From: Phycicoccus sp. CSK15P-2
Lineage (GTDB): Bacteria > Actinomycetota > Actinomycetes > Actinomycetales > Dermatophilaceae
Direction of reading: 5' to 3'
Assembly: GCF_016888005.1 (NCBI RefSeq)
Contig: NZ_JAFDVE010000011.1
Span: forward strand, 124,001-188,000
Length of the DNA stretch: 64,000 nt
Made by a program: the position numbers and the translations under genes. Position 1 is the stretch's first letter. Each line of letters begins with the position of its first letter. This document shows, one piece after another, positions 15,911-25,611 of this stretch. The notes beneath the pieces are model-generated. The model saw only the letters and a list, made by a program, of their open reading frames with translations, did not search any database and was not told the origin of the DNA.

Positions 15911-17671
15911 TCAGAGACCGGCGACGCGGTCCTCCGGTGCGGTGACGCCCGGGTGCGCCTTGAAGTAGTCGACGAGGTTCGCGAGGTCCTCGGCACCACC
16001 GAGGACGTTCGTCCCGGCCGAGAACCCGGTGAACAGGTCACCGCCGTTGGCGAGGAAGTTGAGCGTGGACACGCGGTAGGTGGCGTCCATGCTCATCGGC
16101 TCGCCGTCCAGCGTCATCGAGCCGTCGACGACCGTGTGGCTCGCGGCGTCCCACTCGTACGCGAAGCCCTCGGACACCCCGAGCGCGAGCATCGGACGGC
16201 TGCCCCGCTCGGGCACCGGCTGGTACTGCTGCTCGAGGACCGTCCTGATCTGCTCACCGGTGAGGTCCATCGAGACGAGCAGGTTGCCGAACGGCGCGAT
16301 GTCGTACGCCTCGGCGTAGGTGATCTCACCGGTGCCCTCGTCGTACTTCGGCTCGAGCGGCAGCTCCTCGCGGACGCCACCGATGTTCATGAACGAGATC
16401 TGCGCACCACCGTTCTCCGGCGCCTGGGTGCCCCAGAGGATCGCGTCGGCGACGAGGTCGCCCATCGGGGTCTCCTCGCAGCGGCAGGTGCCGGAGTCGC
16501 CGAGGATCGGCTCGGCGTTAGTGCCGACGACCTGCGCGGCGAGCGGGCCCGCGATGGTGTCCCACTTGTCGATGATCCGGGTCTGCTCGGCGTCGGCCGG
16601 GTACTTCTCGCGGTCGACGAGGACGTTGCGCGCCGTGGAGCGCTTGCGGTCGACGTCACCGGTGCGGCGGTCGATGACGAGCGTGGTGTCCGTGACGACC
16701 TGGCCGTAGGAGGCGGCGCTCGTCACGAGCCGCGGGTTGCCCTTCGGGTCCGGGATCGAGCAGACGTACGGCTGGTGGGTGTGCCCCGTGATGATGGCGT
16801 CGACGTCGGCCGTCATCGTCTCGGCGATCGTCGTGATCGGGCCGGAGATGCCCTCGCACTGGTCGTAGGTCCCGGCCTGGTAGCCACCCTCGTGGAGAAG
16901 GACGACGATCGAGTTCACACCCCGGCGCTTGAGGGCCCGGGCCTGCCGGTTGGCGGTCTCGACCTCGTCCTTGAACTCCACGCTCGACACCCCGGCCGGG
17001 TCGACGAGCGTGGGCGTGGCCTCGAGGGTCATCCCGATGAAGCCGATCTTCATGCCGCCGACCTTCTTGACCGACGTGCCGGGCAGGAGGGTGCGGCCGT
17101 TGGACTTCTTGACGACGTTCGCGGCGAGCCACTGGAAGTCGGCGCCACCGTACGGGTCGTCCTCGAAGTAGCAACCGTCGTCGGGGTGGCAGCCGCCCTT
17201 CTGCATCCGGAGCAGCTCGTCGGTGCCCTCGTCGAACTCGTGGTTCCCGACGCTGCTGACGTCCAGGCCCATGGCGTCGAGGGTCTCGACCGACGGCTCG
17301 TCGTGGAAGAGACCGGAGAGGAAGGTCGAGCCGCCGATGAGGTCACCGGCCGCGACGGTGAGGGACCGCCCCTTCGGCGCCTCCTCACGCAGCTCGGCGA
17401 GAGCCGTGGCGAGGTGCTCGGCGCCGCCGGCGGGGGTCTGGCTCGGGTCCTGCTCCTCGTCGAGCGGGTCGTCCGTGGCCTCGAGGTGGCCGTGGTAGTC
17501 GTTGAACGACAGGATCTGGACGGCCTGGGTGCGGCCGTGGCCCCAGCCCGGCCAGTGGCCGTGGCCCTTGCCGTGGCCGCCGGCCACGGCGGCAGGGGTG
17601 CCGGCGGCGAAGGCGGCGAGCGCGGTGGCGGCGATGCCTGCGCCGAGCACGCGACGACGAGTCGATCTCAT
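15911..17671 (-). CDS. secreted bifunctional metallophosphatase/5'-nucleotidase
   Basis: A 586-residue exported enzyme that hydrolyses nucleotides outside the cell. The signal peptide MRSTRRRVLGAGIAATALAA has a twin-arginine start (STRRRVLG) and an Ala-rich core ending near AVAG, so Tat or Sec export fits. The metallophosphatase domain shows ILSFNDYHGHLEA (Asp-x-His), AAGDLIGGSTFLSGLF, VGNHEFDEG and ITGHTHQPY, giving the full dinuclear metal site. The C-terminal nucleotidase domain includes AQISFMNIGGVREEL and FGNLLVSMDLTGEQI. The ATG at 17671 has GAGGAGAAGA upstream. The His/Gly/Trp-rich segment after the signal (GGHGKGHGHWPGWGHG) is unusual and might bind metal. A strong terminator follows. 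Confidence 0.94.
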   Translation of the reverse strand: MRSTRRRVLGAGIAATALAAFAAGTPAAVAGGHGKGHGHWPGWGHGRTQAVQILSFNDYHGHLEATDDPLDEEQDPSQTPAGGAEHLATALAELREEAPKGRSLTVAAGDLIGGSTFLSGLFHDEPSVETLDAMGLDVSSVGNHEFDEGTDELLRMQKGGCHPDDGCYFEDDPYGGADFQWLAANVVKKSNGRTLLPGTSVKKVGGMKIGFIGMTLEATPTLVDPAGVSSVEFKDEVETANRQARALKRRGVNSIVVLLHEGGYQAGTYDQCEGISGPITTIAETMTADVDAIITGHTHQPYVCSIPDPKGNPRLVTSAASYGQVVTDTTLVIDRRTGDVDRKRSTARNVLVDREKYPADAEQTRIIDKWDTIAGPLAAQVVGTNAEPILGDSGTCRCEETPMGDLVADAILWGTQAPENGGAQISFMNIGGVREELPLEPKYDEGTGEITYAEAYDIAPFGNLLVSMDLTGEQIRTVLEQQYQPVPERGSRPMLALGVSEGFAYEWDAASHTVVDGSMTLDGEPMSMDATYRVSTLNFLANGGDLFTGFSAGTNVLGGAEDLANLVDYFKAHPGVTAPEDRVAGL

Positions 17672-17810
17672 GGTGTCTTCTCCTCGAGGTGGGACGAGCG
17701 CCATCACCCTAGGCGAGACCGCCCGCGTGGGGCAGGTCCTGTGACGCGCGAATCCGCGACGACACGAGGTGTTCACATCCGCCGTGGTCGTGCCGACCGC
17801 GGCCGGCGGG

Positions 17811-20800
17811 TCACGAGAGGCAGCGGGGGCCGAGGAGGACCTTGAGGTCGCCGAAGAGGGCCTCGTCGGCGTTGACCCGGAAGGCGGGGTCGAGCCGGAT
17901 CTCGACGGCGCGCCCGGGCTTGGTGAGCCGCAGGTGGACCTCCGTGGTCCCCGGGTGGTTGGTCAGGACGCCCTTGAGGTCCTCGATGCGCTGCGCCGTG
18001 GCCCGGGCGGTCTCCATCGTGACGACCACCGGGCCGCGCGGGCCCTCGGAGATGTCCGGCAGGGTGAGCTCCTGGGCGTAGATCGACACCGCGTCGTCCC
18101 GGCGGTTGATCTTGCCGCGGACGACGGCGATCTGGTCCTGCTGGAGCATCCCGGCCACGGTCATGTACGTGCTCGGGAAGAAGAGGCACTCGATCGACCC
18201 GGCGAGGTCCTCGACCGTGGCGATGGCCCACAGGTCGCCCTTCTTCGTCCGCTTGACGGCGAGCCCCGTGATCAGGCCGGCAATGGTGACCATCGACCCC
18301 TCGGGCCGTCCCCCCTCGTCGGCCGTCAGCGCGGCGATCTGGGTGTCGGCGTGCGCCTGGAGGACGTGCTCGACCCCGAACAGCGGGTGGTCCGAGACGT
18401 AGAGGCCGAGCATCTCGCGCTCGAAGGACAGCAGGGTCTGCTTGTCCCACTCGACCCCCGGGACGGCGGTCAGGCCCATCATGTCGTCACCGCCGGCAGC
18501 CCCAGCGGCGTCGTCCCCGAAGGCGCCGAAGAGGCTGTCCTGGCCGATGGCCTCCTGCCGCTTGACCGACACGAACGCGTCGACGTACTCCTCGTGGACC
18601 CGTACGAGGCCCATCCGGGTCTCGGCGAGGCCGTCGAAGGCCCCGCCCTTGACGAGCGACTCGATGGTGCGCTTGTTGCAGACGACTGCGGGCACCTTGG
18701 ACATGAAGTCGCGGAACGAGGTGAACCGGCCCTTCTCCTCGCGGGCCTGGATGATGGCCTCCACGACGTTGTGGCCGACGTTGCGGATGGCGTGCAGGCC
18801 GAACCGGATGTCGGTGCCGACCGCGGCGAACTGGCCGACCGAGTCGTTGACGTCCGGCGGCAGGACCTTGATGCCCATCCGCCGGCACTCCCCCAGGTAG
18901 AGCGCCGACTTGTCCTTGTCGTCGCCGACGCTCGTGAGCAGCGCGGCCATGTACTCGGCCGGGTAGTTGGCCTTGAGGTAGGCGGTCCAGTACGAGACGA
19001 GCCCGTACGCCGCGGTGTGCGCCTTGTTGAACGCGTAGTCGGAGAAGGGGACGAGGACGTTCCACAGCGCGGCGACCGAGGCCTCGTTGTACCCCTTGGC
19101 CTTCATGCCCTCGGAGAAGGGGACGTACTCCTTGTCGAGGACCTCCTTCTTCTTCTTGCCCATCGCCCGGCGGAGGAGGTCTGCGTTGCCGAGCGTGTAG
19201 CCGGCGAGCTTCTGCGCGATCTCCATGACCTGCTCCTGGTAGATCACCAGGCCGTGGGTCGTGCCGAGGATGGGTTCGAGCGCCTCGACCATCTCGGGCT
19301 GCAGCTTGCCCTTCAGCTGCGGGTCGAGCGGGATGAGCTCCTGCTTGCCGTTCTTGCGCAGCGCGAAGTTCGTGTGCGCGTTGACGCCCATCGGACCGGG
19401 CCGGTAGAGCGCGAGGGCGGCGGAGATGTCCTCGAAGTTGTCGGGCTGCATGAGCTTGAGCAGCGTGCGCATCCCGCCGCCGTCGAGCTGGAACACCCCG
19501 AGGGTGTCGCCGCGCTGGAGCAGCTCGTAGGCGGGCTTGTCGTCGAGCGTCTTGGTCAGGGCGTCGAGGTCGATCTCCTCGTTCCGGTTGGCCTGCACGT
19601 TCTCGATGGCGTCGTCGAGGATCGTGAGGTTGCGCAGGCCGAGGAAGTCCATCTTGACCAGGCCCAGGTTCTCGCAGCTCGGGTAGTCGAACTGGGTGAT
19701 GACCTGGCCGTCCTGCAGCCGCCGCATGATCGGGATGACGTCGACGAGCGGCTCGCTCGACATGATGACGCCCGCGGCGTGCACGCCCCACTGCCGCTTC
19801 AGGCCCTCGAGGCCCTTGGCGGTCTCGACGATCTCCTGCAGGTGCGGCTCGGTCTGGACGAGGTCGCGGAACTCCTTGCCCTCGCCGTAGCGCGGGTGCT
19901 CGGCGTCGTAGATGCCGGACAGCGGCACGCCCTTGCCCATGACGTCGGCGGGCATCGCCTTGGTCAGCTGCTCGCCGACGGAGAACGGGTGGCCCATGAC
20001 CCGCGAGGAGTCCTTGACGGCCTGCTTGGCCTTGATCGTGCCGTAGGTGACGATCTGGGCGACCCGCTCCGAGCCGTACTTCTCGGTGACGTACTTGATG
20101 ACCTCACCCCGTCGGCGCTCGTCGAAGTCGACGTCGAAGTCGGGCATCGAGGCGCGCTCGGGGTTGAGGAAGCGCTCGAAGATCAGGCCGTGCGGGACCG
20201 GGTCGAGGTCGGTGATCTTCATCGCGTACGCACACATCGACCCGGCACCCGAGCCACGGCCAGGACCCACCCGGATGCCGTGGTCCTTGGCCCACGTGAT
20301 GAAGTCGGCGACGACGAGGAAGTACCCCGGGTACCCCTTACCCAGGATCACCTCGGTCTCGAACTCGGCCTGCTTGCGCGCGTACTCCGGAACCCCGCCG
20401 GGGAAGCGATCGCGCAGGCCCTTCTCGACCTCCTTGACGAACCAGCTCTCCTCGTTCTCCCCGGGCGGGCAGGGGAAGCGCGGCATGTACCGACCCTCCC
20501 CCTCGGTGAAGGAGATGTCGCACATCTCGGCGATGCGGAGGGTGTTGTCGCAGGCCTCGGGCAGCTCACGCCAGGTGTGCCGCATCTCCTCGGCCGACTT
20601 GAGGTAGAAGTCGTCGGAGTCGAACTTGAACCGGTTCGGGTCCATCATCGTCGAGCCGGACTGGACGCAGAGCAGCGCGCCGTGGGCCTTCGCGTCGTCC
20701 GGGCTGGTGTAGTGCAGGTCGTTCGTGGCGACGAGCGGGAGGTCGAGCTCACGGGCCAGGCGCAGGAGGTCCTGCTGGACACGGCGCTCGATGTCGAGGC

Positions 20801-21434
20801 CGTGGTCCATGAGCTCGCAGAAGTAGTTCTCCTGGCCGAAGATGTCGCGGAAGTCCGAGGCCGCCTGCTTGGCGAGGTCGTACTGCCCGAGCCGGATGCG
20901 GGTCTGCACCTCCCCGGACGGGCAGCCGGTCGTGGCGACCAGGCCGCTGCCGTACTGCGAGAGGAGCTCGCGGTCGATGCGCGGCCACTTGGCGTAGACC
21001 TGGTCGAGCGAGGCCTGGCTGTCGAGCCGGAAGAGGTTGCGCAGCCCGTCGTTGTCCTTGGCCAGCAGCGTCATGTGGGTGTACGCGCCGGAGCCGGAGA
21101 CGTCGTCGCCCGGGCGGGTGCGCTCGTCACCCCACTTGACGCGGGTCTTGTCGGTGCGGTGCGTGCCCGGGGTGACGTAGGCCTCGACCCCGATGATCGG
21201 CTTGACGCCGGTGCCCTGCGCCTTCTTCCAGAACTCGTAGGCGCCGAAGACGTACCCGTGGTCGGTGGTCGCGAGCGCCGGCATCCCGAGCTCCGCTGCG
21301 CGTTGGAAGAGGTCGCCGATCCGGGCGGCGCCGTCGAGCATCGAGTACTCGGTGTGCACGTGGAGATGGACGAACTGGTCCGTGCCCTTCGCAGGTGACG
21401 ACGGGGCGGGGCGCGGGGCGGACGGGGTCGACAT
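17811..21434 (-). CDS. dnaE: DNA polymerase III subunit alpha DnaE
   Basis: The replicative polymerase, 1207 residues, normal for actinobacterial DnaE1. The PHP domain opens at residue 22 (VHLHVHTEYSMLDG) and keeps its metal-binding His residues, which in actinobacteria act as a proofreading nuclease. The palm carries PDFDVDFDE at residues 431-439 and the third acidic site KMDFLGLRNL. The tail holds an OB fold (VTIAGLITGLAVKRTKKGD). The ATG at 21434 is well placed. The gene is the last of a same-strand run after the DksA-like gene, lspA and the rluA-type gene, although 102 nt separate it from the pseudouridine synthase. No LexA-like box is seen, so it is not the SOS paralogue. Confidence 0.98.
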   Translation of the reverse strand: MSTPSAPRPAPSSPAKGTDQFVHLHVHTEYSMLDGAARIGDLFQRAAELGMPALATTDHGYVFGAYEFWKKAQGTGVKPIIGVEAYVTPGTHRTDKTRVKWGDERTRPGDDVSGSGAYTHMTLLAKDNDGLRNLFRLDSQASLDQVYAKWPRIDRELLSQYGSGLVATTGCPSGEVQTRIRLGQYDLAKQAASDFRDIFGQENYFCELMDHGLDIERRVQQDLLRLARELDLPLVATNDLHYTSPDDAKAHGALLCVQSGSTMMDPNRFKFDSDDFYLKSAEEMRHTWRELPEACDNTLRIAEMCDISFTEGEGRYMPRFPCPPGENEESWFVKEVEKGLRDRFPGGVPEYARKQAEFETEVILGKGYPGYFLVVADFITWAKDHGIRVGPGRGSGAGSMCAYAMKITDLDPVPHGLIFERFLNPERASMPDFDVDFDERRRGEVIKYVTEKYGSERVAQIVTYGTIKAKQAVKDSSRVMGHPFSVGEQLTKAMPADVMGKGVPLSGIYDAEHPRYGEGKEFRDLVQTEPHLQEIVETAKGLEGLKRQWGVHAAGVIMSSEPLVDVIPIMRRLQDGQVITQFDYPSCENLGLVKMDFLGLRNLTILDDAIENVQANRNEEIDLDALTKTLDDKPAYELLQRGDTLGVFQLDGGGMRTLLKLMQPDNFEDISAALALYRPGPMGVNAHTNFALRKNGKQELIPLDPQLKGKLQPEMVEALEPILGTTHGLVIYQEQVMEIAQKLAGYTLGNADLLRRAMGKKKKEVLDKEYVPFSEGMKAKGYNEASVAALWNVLVPFSDYAFNKAHTAAYGLVSYWTAYLKANYPAEYMAALLTSVGDDKDKSALYLGECRRMGIKVLPPDVNDSVGQFAAVGTDIRFGLHAIRNVGHNVVEAIIQAREEKGRFTSFRDFMSKVPAVVCNKRTIESLVKGGAFDGLAETRMGLVRVHEEYVDAFVSVKRQEAIGQDSLFGAFGDDAAGAAGGDDMMGLTAVPGVEWDKQTLLSFEREMLGLYVSDHPLFGVEHVLQAHADTQIAALTADEGGRPEGSMVTIAGLITGLAVKRTKKGDLWAIATVEDLAGSIECLFFPSTYMTVAGMLQQDQIAVVRGKINRRDDAVSIYAQELTLPDISEGPRGPVVVTMETARATAQRIEDLKGVLTNHPGTTEVHLRLTKPGRAVEIRLDPAFRVNADEALFGDLKVLLGPRCLS

Positions 21435-21536
21435 CGCCGACCATCCTAGGTCGGCCCGGGGACACCGCTCGGCGTGTCGTGGCCCGTGTCGCGCGGTCCG
21501 CCGGCGCGGCGCCCGGCACGGTCCACGAGAGGGACC

Positions 21537-22460
21537 TCAGAGGCGGTCGAGAGCCTGCTGGAGGTCGTCGGGGTAGCCGCTCTCGAAGGTGACCCACTCC
21601 CCCGACCCGGGGTGCTCGAACCCGAGCCCGACGGCGTGCAGCCATTGCCGCTCCAGACCGAGGCGCTTCGCGAGGCTGGGGTCGGCGCCGTAGAGCGGGT
21701 CACCGACGCAGGGGTGGCGGACGGCGGCCATGTGCACCCGGATCTGGTGGGTCCGCCCGGTCTCGAGCCGGATCTCGAGCAGGCTCGCGTGCCGGAACGC
21801 CTCGAGCAGCTCGTAGTGCGTCACCGCATGCTTGCCGACGTCCATCACGGCGAACTTGTAGTCGTGGCCCGGGTGCCGGCCGATCGGGGCGTCGACGGTG
21901 CCCACGAGCGGGTCGGGCAGGCCCTGGACGAGCGTGTGGTACGTCTTCTCGACCCGCCGCTCCTTGAACGCACGCTTGAGGACGCTGTACCCGCGCTCGC
22001 TCTTGCACACGACCATGAGACCGGACGTGCCGACATCGAGCCGCGAGACGATGCCCTGACGTTCGCTGGCACCACTGGTCGAGATCCGGTAGCCGGCGGC
22101 CTTCAGACCGGCGAGGACGTTCGGCCCGCTCCACCCGACACTCGGGTGGGCGGCCACCCCCACCGGCTTGTCGACGACGACGATGTCGTCGTCGTCGTGG
22201 ACCACGCGCATCCCCGGGACCGGCTCGGCGACCACCTCGAGGGTGGGGCTCGCGGGGCCGCTCGGGATGGTGACCTCGAGCATGTCGCCCGCGCTCACCC
22301 GGTGGCTCTTGCCGACACTCGTGGCGTTGACGCTCACCTCACCGCCGGCCGCGAGGTCGGCCGCCCGGGTGCGGGACAGGCCGAACAGCCGGGCGATGGC
22401 GGCGTCCACCCGCTCGCCCTCGAGGCCGTCGGGGACGAGCACGGTGCGCTGGTCAGCCAT
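21537..22460 (-). CDS. RluA family ribosomal large subunit pseudouridine synthase
   Basis: Converts specific uridines in 23S rRNA to pseudouridine. The 307-residue protein has an S4 domain at the N-terminus ([20 protein letters not shown]), then the catalytic domain with [17 protein letters not shown], whose Asp is the nucleophile, and the [10 protein letters not shown] motif of RluA/RluC/RluD enzymes. Motifs suggest an RluD-like member, but the exact target cannot be assigned. The ATG at 22460 overlaps the end of lspA by eight bases, so the two are co-transcribed. The lspA-rluD pairing is common in actinobacteria. Confidence 0.94.
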   Translation of the reverse strand: MADQRTVLVPDGLEGERVDAAIARLFGLSRTRAADLAAGGEVSVNATSVGKSHRVSAGDMLEVTIPSGPASPTLEVVAEPVPGMRVVHDDDDIVVVDKPVGVAAHPSVGWSGPNVLAGLKAAGYRISTSGASERQGIVSRLDVGTSGLMVVCKSERGYSVLKRAFKERRVEKTYHTLVQGLPDPLVGTVDAPIGRHPGHDYKFAVMDVGKHAVTHYELLEAFRHASLLEIRLETGRTHQIRVHMAAVRHPCVGDPLYGADPSLAKRLGLERQWLHAVGLGFEHPGSGEWVTFESGYPDDLQQALDRL

Positions 22461-22983
22461 CGGGCTGCTCCTGGGCACCGACCACCGGCTCACGGGCGGC
22501 GAGCGGGACACCCCGGTGCGCGAGCAGCATGACGACCCCCGCCGCCGCGACGATGGCGATGTCCGCGACGTTCCCGACGAACCAGCCGAAGTAGTCGATG
22601 AAGTCGACGACGTGCCCACGTCCCGGGCCGGGCGACCGCGCGAAGCGGTCGACGAGGTTGCCGACCGCACCGCCGAGGAGGAGGCCGAGGGTCAGCGCCC
22701 ACGGCCGGTTGCGCACCCGCCGGGCGGCCACGAGGACACCGACGAGGATCGCGAGCGAGACGAGGGTGAGCACCCATGTCGCGCGGTCGCCCACCGAGAA
22801 GGCGGCGCCCGGGTTCCGCACGAGGTTCAGCCGGATCGCGGAGCCGATGACGTCGACCGGCTGGCCGGGGGTCAGTGCGGCGAGCGCCCAGACCTTCGTG
22901 GCCTGGTCGAGGACGAGGGTCACGCCCGCCACGAGGACCAGGAGGGAGCGGGGGCCGACCCGTCCGGAACCGTCTGTGGTCAT
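22453..22983 (-). CDS. lspA: lipoprotein signal peptidase LspA
   Basis: Removes signal peptides from diacylglyceryl-modified prolipoproteins in the membrane. The 176-residue protein has four spans. [12 protein letters not shown] and [12 protein letters not shown] are family motifs, and the aspartic dyad is in GNLVDRFAR and FNVADIAI-like [12 protein letters not shown]. The ATG at 22983 gives the standard length; an in-frame upstream extension would run into the preceding gene. It overlaps the downstream pseudouridine synthase by eight bases and lies 29 nt after the DksA-like gene. Confidence 0.95.
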   Translation of the reverse strand: MTTDGSGRVGPRSLLVLVAGVTLVLDQATKVWALAALTPGQPVDVIGSAIRLNLVRNPGAAFSVGDRATWVLTLVSLAILVGVLVAARRVRNRPWALTLGLLLGGAVGNLVDRFARSPGPGRGHVVDFIDYFGWFVGNVADIAIVAAAGVVMLLAHRGVPLAAREPVVGAQEQPDG

Positions 22984-23012
22984 GGCCGGGGACGAGGACG
23001 GCCCGACGGCCG

Positions 23013-23894
23013 TCAGCGACGCTCCTGGAGCGTCTTGCACGACAGGCAGAGGGTCGCGCGCGGCGCGGCCTGGAGGCGCATCTTGCCGATCGGGTTCCCG
23101 CAGGACTCACACGTCCCGTAGGTGCCGGTGTCCAGCCGCTCCAGGGCGTGCTCGGTCTGCTCGAGCATCTCGCGCGCGTTGTTGGCGAGCGAGATCTCCT
23201 GCTCGCGCTCGTACGTCTTGGCGCCGGCGTCCGCCTGGTCGTCGCCGGCCCCGTCGCCGGAGTCGCGCATGAGGTCGACGATGTCGCTCTCGGCGTTCTC
23301 GAGCTCCTCGCGCAGCTGGGCCACCTCGCGCTCGAGCTCCTCGCGGATCCCTCGGACCTCCGCAGCGGTCCACTTCTTCTCGTTCTCGAGAACGGGCAGG
23401 GTTGCGGGCGTGACCTTCGCAGAGGTCTTCTTCGCCGTCTTCGTCGCGCTCTTCACCGGTGCCGCCTTCTTCGTCGTGGAGGTCTTCTGGACCGGCGTCT
23501 TCTTCACCGTGGAGCTCTTCTCGGCCGCCGGCGACTTCTTCGCCGGGGCGGACTTCTTCGCGGCCGACGACTTCTTCGCCGGAGCAGACTTCTTCGCGGC
23601 CGACGACTTCTTCGCCGGGGCGGACTTCTTCGCGGCCGACGACTTCTTCGCCGGAACAGACTTGTTCGTCGTGGAGGCCTTCTCGGCCGACGTCCTCTTC
23701 GCCGGAGCCGACTCCTTCGAGGCGGAGGACGTGGTGGCGCCGGACGACGCCGTCGCGGCCGACGTCGAGGCCCCGGAGGTGGCCGGCGTCGAGCTGGTCG
23801 AGGCGCCGCGACCGCGACCGACGGCCTTGCGGGCGTTGCTCGCCGCGCGGGACGTCGTCTTCCTCGCGGCGTCGATCGCCCGCTTCACAACCAT
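23013..23894 (-). CDS. DksA/TraR zinc-finger protein with long Lys/Ala-rich tail
   Basis: A 293-residue protein. The C-terminal domain has an acidic coiled coil (REELEREVAQLREELENAES) and a four-Cys zinc finger, CESC at 262-265 and CLSC at 283-286, as in DksA/TraR factors that reach into the RNA polymerase secondary channel. The N-terminal 150 residues are low complexity: Ala, Lys, Ser, Thr with PAKK units, similar to histone-like tails, including four 12-residue repeats (79-126). The ATG at 23894 is preferred; a TTG at 23903 is possible. It heads the run with lspA, the rluA-type gene and dnaE. A nucleic-acid-binding role for the tail is inference. Confidence 0.88.
   Translation of the reverse strand: MVVKRAIDAARKTTSRAASNARKAVGRGRGASTSSTPATSGASTSAATASSGATTSSASKESAPAKRTSAEKASTTNKSVPAKKSSAAKKSAPAKKSSAAKKSAPAKKSSAAKKSAPAKKSPAAEKSSTVKKTPVQKTSTTKKAAPVKSATKTAKKTSAKVTPATLPVLENEKKWTAAEVRGIREELEREVAQLREELENAESDIVDLMRDSGDGAGDDQADAGAKTYEREQEISLANNAREMLEQTEHALERLDTGTYGTCESCGNPIGKMRLQAAPRATLCLSCKTLQERR
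23517..23660 (-). repeat. four 36-bp in-frame tandem repeats in the DksA-like gene
   Basis: Four copies of a 36-nt unit coding S-[AV]-PAKKS-[SP]-AA-[KE]-K. The first three units are almost identical at DNA level, differing mainly at alternating GGAGCA/GGGGCG codons, which points to recent slippage or recombination. The copy number may vary between strains. Confidence 0.85.
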
Positions 23895-24012
23895 CTCGTC
23901 CAACCCTTTCCCGGGCCGGCCGGGCCTGTCTGACCCGGCCGGTGCGTGGAGGATACGGGTGCTTCCCGTGGTGCCTCAACGCGGGTCCCGCGCCGATCGT
24001 GCGTGGACCCCA

Positions 24013-24052
24013 ACGACGAGGGGCCCGGGATGGTGCCCGGACCCCTCGTCGT
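24013..24052 (-). terminator. terminator downstream of divIVA
   Basis: A 17-bp stem with one mismatch (24013-24029 and 24036-24052) around a 6-nt loop, starting 7 nt after the divIVA stop. It separates the dcw cluster from the DksA-lspA-rluA-dnaE run. Confidence 0.85.
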
Positions 24053-24059
24053 GTGGTGC

Positions 24060-25478
24060 TCAGCCCTGGTGCTCGTGCTGCTTCGCGGCGTCCTCCGCCG
24101 CGTCGCCCTCGGAGTCCGGCTTGAGGTCGGCCAGCTGGTGCTGGATGTAGTCGTGGAGCCGGCTGCGGTAGTCCCGCTCGAAGCCCCGCAGCTCCTCGAT
24201 CTTGCGCTCGAGGAGCTGGCGCTCCTTGCCGAGCTCCTCGAGGACCGCCGCCTTCTTCTGCTGCGCCTCGGCGACCATGCCCGTCGAGCGCTCCCGGGCC
24301 TCGGTGAGCATCTCGTCCCGCTGCGTGGTCGCGGTGCCGATCATCTCGTCCCGCTGCGCCGTGGCGGTCGTGACGAGCTCGTCGTGCTGCGACTGACCGG
24401 TGCTGAGGAGCTCGTCGTGCTGCGACTGGCCCGTCGTGACGAGCTCGTCGTGCTTGGACTGCCCGGTGGACAGCAGCTCGTCGTACTTCGCCTGGCCGGT
24501 CGAGATGAGCTCGTCGTGCTTGCGCTGGGCGGTCCCGAGGAGCTCGTCGTGGCGACGCTGACCCTCCGTGATGAGCTCCTCGCGCTTGGACTCACCGGCC
24601 GAGACGTGCTCGTCGTGGAGCCGCTGCGCGAGAGCGATGACGCCCGCGGCGCTCGCCCCGCCACCGGCGGCGGCCAGCGCGGCGACGTCGCCGGCACCCG
24701 CGACAGGGGTGCTCGAGGCAGCGGACGCGGCCTGCTGCTCGGCAGCGTCGGCCCGCTGCTGGGCTTCCGCGACGCGCTTCTCGACATCGGCGACCCGCTG
24801 GTCGGCCTCGGCCTGGACCTCCTGGAGGCGTGCCTCCAGGGTGGCCACTCGCTCGTCGGCGGCCTGGCCACCGGCCTGCTGGGCGGACTGCAGCTGGGCC
24901 TCGAGCCCGCGGACCTTCTCCTCGAGGGAGTTGGCGTGGCTCTCGATCTGGGTCGAGTGGTGCTCGAGCTCGGTCGCGCGGCGCTCGGCGTCGGCGACCC
25001 GGCCGTCGGCGTCACCGCTGTTCGCGCGAAGCTCCTCGAGCTGGCGCTGGAGCTCGGCGGACTGCTGCTCGAGCTCCCCGTTGCGGTGCTCGAGCTGGCC
25101 GACCTGACCCTGGAGCTCGGCGGCGCGGGACTCGGTGTCGCCGCTCTTGTTCTCGAACTCGCCGAGGCGCGCCGTGAGCTCGCTGCGCGCACCCTCCAGC
25201 TCGGAGACGCGTGCCGCGAGGGTGGCGTTCTTCGAGCGGAGCTCCTCGAGCTCGCGGGCGCTGTTGTCGGCGTCGGCCCGGGAGACGACCGGGGCCAGGC
25301 CCTTGCCGTCCCGGGCGCCGGAGAGCTCCCCGCGCAGGTCGTCGGACTCCTTGAGCATCCGCCGCATCTCGACGACGACGTCGTCGAGGAAGTCGTCGAC
25401 CTCACGCTCGTCGTAGCCACGACGGAACTGGGTCTGGGTGAACGTCTTGTTCAGGACGTCCTCGGGCGTGAGAGCCAT
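24060..25478 (-). CDS. DivIVA/Wag31-type polar coiled-coil protein with hendecad repeats
   Basis: A 472-residue cytoplasmic scaffold. The N-terminal DivIVA domain (ALTPEDVLNKTFTQTQFRRG, then YDEREVDDFLDDVVVEM) is the membrane-curvature and lipid-binding part. Residues about 55-250 are a long heptad coiled coil. An Ala/Gly linker follows, then ten exact 11-residue units at 295-404, and a charged C-terminal helix. The ATG at 25478 has AGGAG six bases upstream. Its place right after yggT at the end of the dcw cluster is that of wag31, which directs polar growth in actinobacteria. At 472 residues it is much longer than the roughly 260 of mycobacterial Wag31, because of the extra coiled-coil parts. 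A terminator follows. Confidence 0.9.
   Translation of the reverse strand: MALTPEDVLNKTFTQTQFRRGYDEREVDDFLDDVVVEMRRMLKESDDLRGELSGARDGKGLAPVVSRADADNSARELEELRSKNATLAARVSELEGARSELTARLGEFENKSGDTESRAAELQGQVGQLEHRNGELEQQSAELQRQLEELRANSGDADGRVADAERRATELEHHSTQIESHANSLEEKVRGLEAQLQSAQQAGGQAADERVATLEARLQEVQAEADQRVADVEKRVAEAQQRADAAEQQAASAASSTPVAGAGDVAALAAAGGGASAAGVIALAQRLHDEHVSAGESKREELITEGQRRHDELLGTAQRKHDELISTGQAKYDELLSTGQSKHDELVTTGQSQHDELLSTGQSQHDELVTTATAQRDEMIGTATTQRDEMLTEARERSTGMVAEAQQKKAAVLEELGKERQLLERKIEELRGFERDYRSRLHDYIQHQLADLKPDSEGDAAEDAAKQHEHQG
24267..24596 (-). repeat. ten 33-bp (11-residue) hendecad repeats in divIVA
   Basis: Ten consecutive 11-residue units with consensus [ST]TGQS-x-HDEL-[LV], for example STGQSKHDELV. 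There is no insertion or deletion across 330 bp. The four central units are nearly identical at the DNA level. An 11-residue period predicts a right-handed or straight coiled coil rather than the usual heptad type. Confidence 0.85.
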
Positions 25479-25611
25479 CTGCAACTCCTGCTGGCGCGGG
25501 GGGCACGGGCGAGCCCGGAGACAACGTTGACGCTGCCTCGGGGTCTCGAAGGGACACCCTACGCGATGCCGGGGCGTGAGAGACGGGAGTTACCAGAAGT
25601 GACTCAACTCG

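Noticed and set aside
13057-15945. A 962-codon plus-strand frame over the oligopeptidase gene
   Set aside because: It is a shadow of oligopeptidase B on the other strand; composition is unlike a protein and there are no motifs.
15851-17845. A 664-codon plus-strand frame over the nucleotidase gene
   Set aside because: It is antisense to a secreted nucleotidase with signal peptide and full metal site.
17769-21398. A 1209-codon stop-free plus-strand frame opposite dnaE
   Set aside because: It mirrors dnaE exactly, its protein is a low-complexity Asp/Glu/Arg/Val/Leu mix with no motif, and such antisense frames are a known by-product of high GC content.
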